Positions 6,998 to 13,712 of a stretch of DNA of 13,740 nt are shown piece by piece. The notes below the pieces were generated by a model. That model did no database searches and was not told the origin of the DNA. It saw only the letters and a program-made list of their open reading frames with translations. The position numbers were made by a program, and so were the translations under genes. How positions within the stretch are numbered: position 1 is the stretch's first letter; every line of letters begins with the position of its first letter. Source of the stretch: an uncultured Sphingomonas sp. (GTDB lineage: Bacteria > Pseudomonadota > Alphaproteobacteria > Sphingomonadales > Sphingomonadaceae); NCBI GenBank assembly GCA_934555855.1, contig CAKTFL010000011.1:1-13740 (forward strand), read 5' to 3'.

Positions 6998-7979
6998 TCC
7001 ACAGATGCCGTGCGAGCAGTGCGGGCGGCATCCTCAGCCAGTGCGAGCGGACGTAAAAGGCGGCTCTGGTCGCCGGCCGGATCGCCCGCCCCCAGTCGTC
7101 ACGCGCCAGCAGCCGCCGCCGGAACAGCGCATCGCGCGCTTCCCCGCCTTGCCAGCCGGACGGCACCTCAGTCCCGAACAGCGCCGATGACAGCCTGACG
7201 GCGCGCTCGACCGCCGCAGAGAGTTCATGCCGCGCGGCACGCTGCCGCAGCCCTTCGGCACCGAATTCATCGAGCAGACAGCGAATGTCCCACAGGTTTC
7301 TCAACCCGCCCGCTAGGTCGCCGTCCGCGAACAGGTGCGCGGCCGCATGGACGATCATGTCCGCGGGCGACAGGACGGAGAGGCCGTTGCCGAGCGGCAC
7401 CGCACCCGCGATCAGCGCCGCCGCATCGGGCGTGACCCGCGCCGTCGGGGGCAGGATCGTGTGATGGACATCAATCATACGGTCCCGATCGCGATGGATC
7501 AGCGGCGGCAGTTCGTGCATCCAGCGACGATAATAGGCATCGTCATAGGGGTCGGGCTTCACCCATTCCCAGCCGGCGCCGATCAGCGCGGCCTCCACGC
7601 CGTCCAGCACCGCGCGCGGGACCAGGATGTCGAGATCACCGATCGAGCGCCCCTGCCCCGCCAGCAGTCCCGCCGCGGCGAAGGCCGTCCCCTTGAGCAG
7701 CACCACCGGGCAACCAAGCGGCGCCAGCGCGCGCCGGGCCGTCTCCGCCTCCCATAGCGCAGTGCGGCGGGCCGACTCGGCCGCCTGGCGCGCATCGGCC
7801 AGGACGGCGGCCGCGCCGCTCGGCATCGGCAGGCCATCCACCCGCCAGGCGAGCGTACCCAGCAACTGTTCCGCGCGGGCTATGGCGATCAGCGCGGTCC
7901 AGCCTTGCTCGTCCAGCCTCGATACCGAGTCGGGGTCGCGCAGCGCCTCCGCGAGGAGCGAGGCGTCGATCACGGCCAT
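6963..7979 (-). CDS. Nucleotidyltransferase family protein (PF14907-like)
   Basis: The 338-residue protein has a nucleotidyltransferase (pol-beta fold) core. LLKG (94-97) is followed by GDLDILV (114-120), with D115 and D117 as the metal-binding pair. D170 in MIDVHH is a candidate third acidic residue. A later LSPADMIVHAAAHLF segment (203-217) and DI at 231-232 are typical of this uncharacterised family, which is known from exopolysaccharide and lasso-peptide gene clusters. The ATG at 7979 overlaps the HprK-like gene stop by 10 bases, so it is the last gene of a four-gene unit. The frame stays open further upstream, but there it is only a shadow of the kinase. The likely role is nucleotidyl or similar phosphoryl transfer to a small molecule, glycan or peptide; the substrate is unknown. 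Confidence 0.8.
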   Translation of the reverse strand: MAVIDASLLAEALRDPDSVSRLDEQGWTALIAIARAEQLLGTLAWRVDGLPMPSGAAAVLADARQAAESARRTALWEAETARRALAPLGCPVVLLKGTAFAAAGLLAGQGRSIGDLDILVPRAVLDGVEAALIGAGWEWVKPDPYDDAYYRRWMHELPPLIHRDRDRMIDVHHTILPPTARVTPDAAALIAGAVPLGNGLSVLSPADMIVHAAAHLFADGDLAGGLRNLWDIRCLLDEFGAEGLRQRAARHELSAAVERAVRLSSALFGTEVPSGWQGGEARDALFRRRLLARDDWGRAIRPATRAAFYVRSHWLRMPPALLARHLWIKWRRVRAATA

Positions 7980-8812
7980 AGCCGCTCGACCAATGCAAGC
8001 GCGGCGACGCCGTCCGGATAGTCGATCGCCATCGTCGGCACCTCCGACACCAGCCGGGTGAGCGCCGTGAACCCCGCCTCGCCAAGCGCGGTGTAATTGG
8101 TCGACGCGGTGGTCAGCCGCACGAACGCCTCGCTGGCAGGCACGTCCCGCATAGCCATGTCGCAGCCGAAGCGCGGGAACAGCAGCAACGCGGGAGGTGC
8201 GGCCCGGTCCATGCCGGCGAGCGCGGACGTGTCGGGAACGAGGTGGCGTATGTCGCCTTTCGGGGTTCCCGGCAGCAAGGGGCCCCATCGCCCCCCTGCG
8301 CCGACGGCGGCGATGCTCGCATTTTTCAGGCTGATCGGACGCGGAAACGGGTGCAGGCTGCCATTGTGGAGGTCTACCAGCGCGAACTCGTCGCCCAGCA
8401 GCCGCCAGCCCGCCCGCATCAGCATCGCCGCGAGCGTCGACTTTCCCGCGCCGGACTCGCCGGTCAGGATCAACGCCCGCCCGTCCCGTTCCATCGCTGC
8501 CGCGTGAAGCAGCAGGTGACGCCGCCAGCCCAGCGCCATCTGCAGGTTCATCGCCATCTCCGCCGCGAGCAGGCCATGGGCCAGCGGCAGCGGCGCCGCC
8601 TCTGGCAGGGTGAAATCGCCAGTGATCGCAACCGATGGGCGGGCCCAGCGCCGCCACGGCCTCGTCGCTTGCAGCCGCACGGTGAAGTCGGGCACCCCAT
8701 CGGGCGCGGTATAATCGCGGTACAAGGCGCCCACTTGCTCCACCGGCTCGCGCCAGTCCGCGCCGATGCGGAACGAGGCCGGCCCGACCCTGACCGTGAC
8801 TGCGTGCCTCAC
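7970..8812 (-). CDS. HprK-related kinase A (HPr serine kinase C-terminal-like)
   Basis: The 280 residues hold the P-loop kinase domain of HPr kinase/phosphorylase. Walker A is GESGAGKST (118-126), preceded by LLHAAAM (101-107). The acidic LLGDEFALVD (138-147), with D141 and E142, follows. PRPISLKN (157-164) matches the segment of HprK-like RiPP and exopolysaccharide kinases. About 90 residues precede the P-loop, and the regulatory N-terminal domain of true HprK is not recognisable. I found no HPr gene in the window. Known relatives phosphorylate peptides such as lasso precursors. The start is GTG at 8812, overlapping the stop of the PqqD-like gene as GTGA. Its own stop overlaps the nucleotidyltransferase start by 10 bases, so all three are probably translated together. 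The substrate is not known. Confidence 0.85.
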   Translation of the reverse strand: MRHAVTVRVGPASFRIGADWREPVEQVGALYRDYTAPDGVPDFTVRLQATRPWRRWARPSVAITGDFTLPEAAPLPLAHGLLAAEMAMNLQMALGWRRHLLLHAAAMERDGRALILTGESGAGKSTLAAMLMRAGWRLLGDEFALVDLHNGSLHPFPRPISLKNASIAAVGAGGRWGPLLPGTPKGDIRHLVPDTSALAGMDRAAPPALLLFPRFGCDMAMRDVPASEAFVRLTTASTNYTALGEAGFTALTRLVSEVPTMAIDYPDGVAALALVERLWP

Positions 8813-9075
8813 ATCGCCTCCCGGCTCACCAGCCCCACCGCCACCAGTTCATCAAGCCGCGTCGCCAGCCCTTCCGCCCCGTCCAGCTCGTAATCGGCTG
8901 CCAGCGCCGCGTGCAGCGCATCCAGCGTCATCGGCCCGGCCGCGAGCGCCGCCAGTATCTCCGGCGCAGGTGCTGCCAGCAGGTGCGTCTGCCCGGAGGG
9001 ACGGTGGAACACGGCGGTGAACGCGTCGAGCGACCGGATCAGCAGCGCATCGTCCGCCGCCGCGCGGTAGCGCAT
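8809..9075 (-). CDS. PqqD-like (RRE-type) protein of the HprK-related kinase A system
   Basis: This 88-residue protein has the compact winged-helix form of PqqD-like RiPP recognition elements. A beta-rich N-terminus with VFHRPSGQTHLL (22-33) and the conserved AAPAPEIL step (34-41) leads into helices around 50-60 and 67-80. GLVSREAM ends the protein. PqqD-family proteins bind leader peptides and present them to modifying enzymes. Here the immediate partner is the HprK-like kinase, whose GTG overlaps this stop codon. The start ATG at 9075 lies 10 bases after the stop of the Tat-exported protein gene. The family call rests on the pattern, size and very consistent genomic partnership; the sequence itself is weakly conserved. 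Confidence 0.75.
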   Translation of the reverse strand: MRYRAAADDALLIRSLDAFTAVFHRPSGQTHLLAAPAPEILAALAAGPMTLDALHAALAADYELDGAEGLATRLDELVAVGLVSREAM

Positions 9076-9085
9076 CGGGCCGGTA

Positions 9086-9511
9086 TCAGCCGCGCGGCAT
9101 CTGCAACGAGGCGAAGCAGGTGAACCCGCCCTGCCCGCGCTGAAGCCGCCGGATGTAGTTCACATAGGCGCGATTGCTTTCATAGGTCGTGCCCGGCAGT
9201 TGACCGCCCGCCAGCGCGCGCTTGACCTCCTCGCCCTTGAACGGGCGGCCCGGCGGCGCATAGGCGCCCTGGGTGCCGGCGGGGACGGTCGAGCCGTCCG
9301 GCGCGATATAGCTGCCGGCCCGGCCGTGATCGGGCACCGGAACCTCGCAGTTCAGGACCGACCCCGCCGTCTGCGCGAGAGCCGGGCGGATCGACATCAC
9401 CGCCCCTGCCGCACCCGCGCCCAGCATCAGCACCCGCCGGCGCGTCTCCGCATCGGGTCCCGTCGTAGCAAGCGTGGCGGGCTGTTCCTCGGGGCGGTCG
9501 GCGTCGCTCAT
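9086..9511 (-). CDS. Unrecognised small Tat-exported protein, first gene of the kinase operon
   Basis: Function is not recognised. From ATG 9511 the protein has 141 residues. A 22-residue polar N-terminus leads to TRRRVLM (23-29), a twin-arginine motif, then a hydrophobic stretch and ALAQ (44-47), a fitting signal peptidase site. Export is therefore likely. The mature part of about 95 residues is Gly/Pro-rich, with PDGSTVPAGTQGAYAPPGRP (71-90), and holds two cysteines, C55 and C132, that could form a disulfide. The C-terminus ends FASLQMPRG. An alternative GTG start at 9541 would add ten residues and is less likely. The gene is 10 bases upstream of the PqqD-like gene, so it may be the target or partner of the kinase system. 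It has no lasso-type core or repeats. Confidence 0.75.
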   Translation of the reverse strand: MSDADRPEEQPATLATTGPDAETRRRVLMLGAGAAGAVMSIRPALAQTAGSVLNCEVPVPDHGRAGSYIAPDGSTVPAGTQGAYAPPGRPFKGEEVKRALAGGQLPGTTYESNRAYVNYIRRLQRGQGGFTCFASLQMPRG

Positions 9512-9544
9512 GATCGATCTCGTAGGCGATCCGCCTTTCACAAA

Positions 9545-9596
9545 GGTGAAGCGCGGGCAAGCGGCGCTCCTGTGCCGCTACGGGATTCGCTTCACC
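9545..9596 (-). terminator. Nested hairpin at the 3' end of the synthase gene, possible terminator
   Basis: Perfect 9-bp arms GGTGAAGCG (9545-9553) and CGCTTCACC (9588-9596) enclose a second stem, AGCGGC (9560-9565) with GCCGCT (9574-9579), extendable by two pairs. The outer arm contains the synthase TGA stop (9592-9594). On the minus strand the structure is followed by TTTG. It may terminate or attenuate transcription between the synthase and the Tat/PqqD/kinase operon. The T-tract is short. Confidence 0.45.
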
Positions 9597-12500
9597 CCGC
9601 CGCGACGCGTCCGCTCCGCTCCAGCTTGCCCCAGCCGACCCAGGGACCGCGCATCGCCTGCACCAGCGCCTTGACAACGACATAGTACATCACCTGGCGA
9701 TAGCCGATCCGCTGCGGAACGAGCAGCCACAGCAGGCGCCAGCGCTCGCGCCGCTCAAGCGCAAAGGCGACCACGCCCGCCAGCAGGTCAATGGCGGTGA
9801 ACAGGCCCCAATAGATCGCCATCTGGACCACGTCGGTCTGGGTCTGCGCCCAGCCATGCGCCGCCACGCGCAGCCATGTGTCGACGATGCTGACGATCAA
9901 CGCCAGGTCGATGATCGGAGAGACGGCCGCCAGCACGACCTGGAACAGCAGGGCCTGTGGCAGTCCGACAAGCGCCAATCCGCGCGGCCGGCCGCGTCCG
10001 ATGATCCCGCCATGCTTCCACAGGCATTGCAGCGTGCCGAACGCCCAGCGGAAACGCTGCTTGGCGAGGCCGCGGAAGCTTTCGGGTGCTTCGGTCCAGG
10101 CGACGGCATATTGGTCATAGGTGACCCGCCAGCCGGCCCGCTGGATCGCGATGGTCAGGTCCTGATCCTCGGCGAGCGTGTCATGCGGATAACCACCGAC
10201 AGAGCGCAGCGTCTCGGTCCGCCATGCACCCACCGCGCCCGGAACCACGGTGATCGCGGACAGGCGGGCCAGTGCGCGCCGTTCCAGGTTCTGGGCGGTG
10301 ATATACTCGAGTGCCTGCCAGCGGGTGACGAGGTTGACCCGGTTGCCGACCTTCGCATTGCCGGCGACGGCGCCGAGCTTGGGATCGACGAACCACCGGG
10401 CCAGGCGGGAAATAGTGGTCGATTCGAACTGGGTGTCGGCATCCAGAGCGATGACCAGCTCCGTGTCGACCAGCGCCAGCGCGCGGTTGAGCGCCCGCGC
10501 TTTGCCGCCATTCTCCAGTGTCAGCAGCTTCACGCGCGGGTGGTCAGGATAGGCCTCGCGTACCAACGCGCTGGTTCGGTCGGTGGAACCGTCATCGATC
10601 ACGATGACCCGGACGTCCACGTCGGTGCTGTCTAGCACCCGCGCCACCGCCCGCTCGATCACCCGCTCCTCGTTGAAGGCGGGGATCAGCACCGTCACCT
10701 GTTTGGCCGGATCGATCGCGGGGAACACGGTCCGGCTCTCCGCCCGTGCCTGGCGCAACGCCAGCGCCGACAGCGTGACGGCGCGGCCGATGCCCAGCGT
10801 GATCGCAATTCCGAACAGCCAGCGCAGGCCGACCGTTATGTCGCCCAGCGTCGTGAACAGCAGCAGGTCCCAGCGCGCTGCCGCATGGTCGGACGCGGAG
10901 ATGGTCGGCATGACCATTTCGCGGGGCAGGCCCGCCAGCGTGGACACGGGAACGAAGCGATAGCCCGCAGCGCGAAGCCGGTCGATCAGCACCGGCAAAG
11001 CCGCCACCGTCTGCGACCGATCGCCGCCCGCATCGTGCAGCAGTACTACATTGCCGCTCCGCTCCTCGCTGGATGCCTCGACGCCCGCGACCGTGCGGTC
11101 GATGATCGCCTGGACGCCCGGCCGGGTCCAGTCGCCGGGATCGACATGTAGCCCGACCGAGAGATAACCGAGCCGCTGCGCCTCCAGCGCGGGCTCGATC
11201 TCGTCGGCGGTGGTTGGCTCGGCGTCTCCGAAATAGGGCGCGCGGAACAGCCGCAGGGAACGGCCGGCAAAGGCCTGGAACAATCGCTGATTCGCGTTCA
11301 GCTCCAGCGTGGCCCCCCCTTCCGACACGGTGGCGAGATTGGGATGGGTGTAGGTGTGGCTGCCGACCTCATGCCCCTCCGCGACCAGGCGTTGCAGCAG
11401 CGGCCGCTGCGTCAGCGCATTCTCGCCGATGACGAAGAAGGTGGCCGGAACGTGCTTGGCCTTCAGGATGTCCAGCACCTTCGGCGTCCAGGTCGGGTCG
11501 GGTCCGTCGTCGAAGGTCAGCGCGACAAGGCCGGGCCGATAGCCGGTCCGCTCGATCACAAAAGGCAGCGGCAAACGGTCGAAACGGACGCCATCGACCG
11601 CTCCGTCGCCCGTGGTCGCAATCGCGCGGCTGCCCGCGACCGGCGTCGCGCCGATCCGCAGGATCTCGCCGCTGCCTTCCACATCCGCCTCGGTGCCGGC
11701 AGGGATCGCGCCCATGAGCGACGCCGGCGGCAGGGTGCGCGCCCCGCGCCCGAACACGCGCCACAGCGAGGGGTCCTCGCTACCCAGCCGCCACAGGGCG
11801 ACCGAGCGGATGCCGGCCCGGCCCAGCGCCGCCAGTTGATTGTAGGCGCTCGGCGCGTCCGCCAGCCAGAGCTGATGCTGAACCCCGCTTTCTTCATAGG
11901 AGAAATGCGATTCGCCGCTGGCGCGGTCGTAAAGGGGAACCGCGCCCGAATCGTGCGCCGCCAGCCACGCCTCCTCGATCGACAGCGCGTCGGTGTCGCC
12001 GCCCTTCTTCCAGTCATAGGCATAGGAGGCGACCGCCACGACCAGCTTGGCCCGCGGCACGGCGCTCGCGGCATTGCCGACCACCCGGTCAAACCAGGAC
12101 TGCGAGGCGATCGGTCCGGCATCCCCGCCCTGGTAATGCTCGTCATAGGCCATCAGGAAGATCTTGTCGGTGACCGCCGCATAGGCCGACAGGTTCCAGT
12201 CGGGATTGTCCGCCGGCACCGCGATCGCCACCGTCCAGCCGCGCCGGGCGAAGCGGTCATGCGCTTCTGCCAGGAAGCGGCGATATCGGGGCTGGACCGC
12301 GACGGGCAGTTCCTCGAAATCGAAGAACGCACCGTCCGCATGGCTGGCGACGAGCAGCGCTTCGACTCGGTCCAGTGCGGCCCGGCGCTGTGCGGGGTCG
12401 GCGAGCAGCGCCGTCATGCCCTTGGCGTCCCATTCGCCGTTAAGCGCATTCTGGACCATCGGCAGTATGTGCGGCCGATGAGTTGCATGGGCCAGGATCG

Positions 12501-12936
12501 CTTTGCCCGCCGGGTCCACGAATTCGGTGACGCGGTGGTCAGGGCCGGTGATCGACATCCAGCCGGGAATCACCCAGTCCAGGTCGTTGACATGGCGTTG
12601 CAGCGAGGAACGGCTGGCCTCGTCCCATGGGGTGTAGAATGCGATGGCAAGCGGCCGGTCGGTCGAACCACCGTCGCGCCACAGCCGCTTCACATAGCTC
12701 GCTGCGTGCCGCAGTTCCCGCTCCGACGCGCGCGCGCCATGACCCGGCGTCGTGGTCATGTGGCTGGGCGCCCGCTCCACCGTGAAGGGAAGCTGGGAAG
12801 GAGTCGTGACGGCCAGGATCGTGCCCGCGAACGCCACCGCCGATATGACCAGCAACAGGGCGAAGGCGATCACCGCCGTGCGAAAACGCCTGCGACGCTT
12901 GCCTGACGGATCAAAGAAGACAGGAAATTCGGGCAT
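9592..12936 (-). CDS. Tripartite GH18-like / polysaccharide deacetylase / GT2 processive glycosyltransferase
   Basis: The 1114 residues combine three enzymes. After a basic N-terminus and membrane helix 21-43 comes a GH18-like domain (about 85-400) with DGAFFDFEE (201-209; D206, catalytic E208), MAYD (262-265) and LWRLGSEDPSLW (381-392). A NodB deacetylase domain (about 465-675) carries TFDDGP (474-479), HTYTHP (527-532), RAPYFG (565-570), DPGDW (599-603) and LLHD (632-635). After a membrane segment near 691-722, a GT2 domain (about 745-985) shows DDGSTD (781-786), DADT (832-835), EDQD (923-926) and QRFRW (960-964), then C-terminal helices. This topology puts hydrolase and deacetylase in the periplasm and synthase in the cytosol. 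It recalls PgaC plus PgaB of poly-N-acetylglucosamine synthesis, in another domain order. A chitin-like or poly-GlcNAc product is likely; product and length are inference. The start ATG at 12936 lacks a strong Shine-Dalgarno. Confidence 0.9.
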   Translation of the reverse strand: MPEFPVFFDPSGKRRRRFRTAVIAFALLLVISAVAFAGTILAVTTPSQLPFTVERAPSHMTTTPGHGARASERELRHAASYVKRLWRDGGSTDRPLAIAFYTPWDEASRSSLQRHVNDLDWVIPGWMSITGPDHRVTEFVDPAGKAILAHATHRPHILPMVQNALNGEWDAKGMTALLADPAQRRAALDRVEALLVASHADGAFFDFEELPVAVQPRYRRFLAEAHDRFARRGWTVAIAVPADNPDWNLSAYAAVTDKIFLMAYDEHYQGGDAGPIASQSWFDRVVGNAASAVPRAKLVVAVASYAYDWKKGGDTDALSIEEAWLAAHDSGAVPLYDRASGESHFSYEESGVQHQLWLADAPSAYNQLAALGRAGIRSVALWRLGSEDPSLWRVFGRGARTLPPASLMGAIPAGTEADVEGSGEILRIGATPVAGSRAIATTGDGAVDGVRFDRLPLPFVIERTGYRPGLVALTFDDGPDPTWTPKVLDILKAKHVPATFFVIGENALTQRPLLQRLVAEGHEVGSHTYTHPNLATVSEGGATLELNANQRLFQAFAGRSLRLFRAPYFGDAEPTTADEIEPALEAQRLGYLSVGLHVDPGDWTRPGVQAIIDRTVAGVEASSEERSGNVVLLHDAGGDRSQTVAALPVLIDRLRAAGYRFVPVSTLAGLPREMVMPTISASDHAAARWDLLLFTTLGDITVGLRWLFGIAITLGIGRAVTLSALALRQARAESRTVFPAIDPAKQVTVLIPAFNEERVIERAVARVLDSTDVDVRVIVIDDGSTDRTSALVREAYPDHPRVKLLTLENGGKARALNRALALVDTELVIALDADTQFESTTISRLARWFVDPKLGAVAGNAKVGNRVNLVTRWQALEYITAQNLERRALARLSAITVVPGAVGAWRTETLRSVGGYPHDTLAEDQDLTIAIQRAGWRVTYDQYAVAWTEAPESFRGLAKQRFRWAFGTLQCLWKHGGIIGRGRPRGLALVGLPQALLFQVVLAAVSPIIDLALIVSIVDTWLRVAAHGWAQTQTDVVQMAIYWGLFTAIDLLAGVVAFALERRERWRLLWLLVPQRIGYRQVMYYVVVKALVQAMRGPWVGWGKLERSGRVAAG

Positions 12937-12962
12937 GTCTGAACCGTCCGGATCGCAGGCAC

Positions 12963-13003
12963 CTTGCCCCTAGCGAATGGCGAACGCCGGGCGAAGGGGC
13001 AAG
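12963..13003. repeat. Nested inverted repeat between synthase start and tRNA 3' end
   Basis: CTTGCCCCT (12963-12971) and AGGGGCAAG (12995-13003) form a perfect 9-bp stem. Inside lies a small hairpin, GGCG (12979-12982) with CGCC (12985-12988). It lies downstream of the tRNA and just upstream of the synthase ATG on the same strand. It could end the tRNA transcript or be a leader structure for the synthase mRNA. No T-run follows. Confidence 0.4.
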
Positions 13004-13075
13004 TCGCTCTACGCGCACGGATTCCTTGCAGCGGCAGGGCCGGGCGGCCTTCGCCTCCGACGGCCGGTCGTGCGT

Positions 13076-13159
13076 TGGTGCGGGCGGTCGGACTCGAACC
13101 GACATGTATTGCTACGGCGGATTTTGAGTCCGCTGCGTCTACCATTTCGCCACGCCCGC
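13076..13159 (-). tRNA. tRNA-Leu, anticodon CAA, CCA encoded
   Basis: The reverse complement folds as a type II tRNA. The acceptor arms GCGGGCG and CGCCCGC pair fully. The D-arm contains AATGGTAGACGC. The anticodon stem GCGGA/TCCGC holds the loop CTCAAAA with anticodon CAA, reading UUG. A variable arm of about 14 bases follows, then the T-arm GTCGG-TTCGAGT-CCGAC. The discriminator is A (13079) and the following CCA (13078-13076) is encoded. The long variable arm and A73 are leucine identity features. Protein-like ORFs across this stretch on both strands are translation artefacts of the tRNA. Confidence 0.96.
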
Positions 13160-13173
13160 ACGGCGCAGACCCC

Positions 13174-13203
13174 AGGATACCGCGCTGCGGCCGGGGTTGT
13201 CGC
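13174..13203 (-). promoter_or_regulatory. Candidate sigma70-type promoter of tRNA-Leu
   Basis: On the minus strand, GCGACA (13203-13198) and TATCCT (13179-13174) are separated by 18 bases. The -10 box lies 15 bases before the mature tRNA 5' end. Matches to TTGACA/TATAAT are 4 of 6 each. The position is right for a tRNA promoter, but the match is modest. Confidence 0.35.
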
Positions 13204-13289
13204 ACGTGCCCTTATCGCGCTTGCGCGGGAAAGGCCAGATCAACAAGCCGGGCTGACTTGCGCCCCAGTTCAGCGACGGACGGAAAGAG

Positions 13290-13712
13290 TTGGCGTTCTC
13301 CGACCCCGATTGGATGCGCGGTGCCAAGCAAGCCAGGTTTGCACCCGTGATCTTCACCAGTGCGCTAGCAGAGCAGCTATTGTCCCACACCGACGATCTT
13401 GCCGGTGCGCTGGCCTACCATCCCGCCCGGCGAGCAGTCAAAACGCTGAGCGAAACCGACTTCATCGCCTCCTGCATTGCCCGAACATCGCCCAAAGATG
13501 TGGCGAGGCTGTTCGCGACACCGGCGGCGAGTGCTGCCGAGGCATCCGTGTTCGGCGACCTGACGCCGGTTATCCGGCAGTGCGTGACGACCGGGCAGCA
13601 GGCCCGCTTCAATCGCGCGGGGCTGCGAGCGATTCTGACGACTGCCGCCTACAGGATCATTGAGCCGAATCAGCCCCACGCGACATCAAGCTGGGTCCTT
13701 CAAGCCGAATGA
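13290..13712 (+). CDS. Hypothetical protein, possibly 5'-truncated
   Basis: I cannot name the family. The C-terminal part looks like a real domain. C62 and C98 are 36 residues apart, with SCIARTSPKDVARLFATP (61-78) after the first and ARFNRAGLRAILTTAAYRI (105-123) after the second, a pattern I associate with uncharacterised sphingomonad proteins that usually carry a signal peptide. Here there is none. The frame opens at 13257 after a TGA, and only TTG 13290 (with GGAAAGAG just upstream) or ATG 13314 can start it. Codon use is less GC-biased than in the neighbours, with AGG, CTA, TTG, ACA and GCA codons. A gene that lost its 5' end, or a decaying copy, is as likely as a functional small protein. 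It runs away from the tRNA on the opposite strand. Confidence 0.5.
   Translation: MAFSDPDWMRGAKQARFAPVIFTSALAEQLLSHTDDLAGALAYHPARRAVKTLSETDFIASCIARTSPKDVARLFATPAASAAEASVFGDLTPVIRQCVTTGQQARFNRAGLRAILTTAAYRIIEPNQPHATSSWVLQAE

Noticed and set aside
7980..8657. N-terminal extension of the nucleotidyltransferase frame
   Set aside because: This part is the shadow of the HprK-like kinase. The ATG at 7979 overlaps the kinase stop as expected for a coupled gene.
6963..9600. A complete lasso-peptide cluster
   Set aside because: No asparagine-synthetase-like cyclase, transglutaminase-like protease, exporter or short precursor with a Gly ring start was found.
11344..12906. 520-codon open frame on the plus strand
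   Set aside because: It is antisense to the tripartite synthase, Arg/His/Gly-rich with no recognisable domain, typical of a high-GC shadow frame.
12964..13663. ORFs over the tRNA-Leu region on the plus strand (12964-13350, 12977-13663) and on the minus strand (12870-13205)
   Set aside because: They contain the well-known false peptides from translated tRNA genes (RSDSNRH, VGLEPT, MVDAADSKS). The tRNA explains the sequence.
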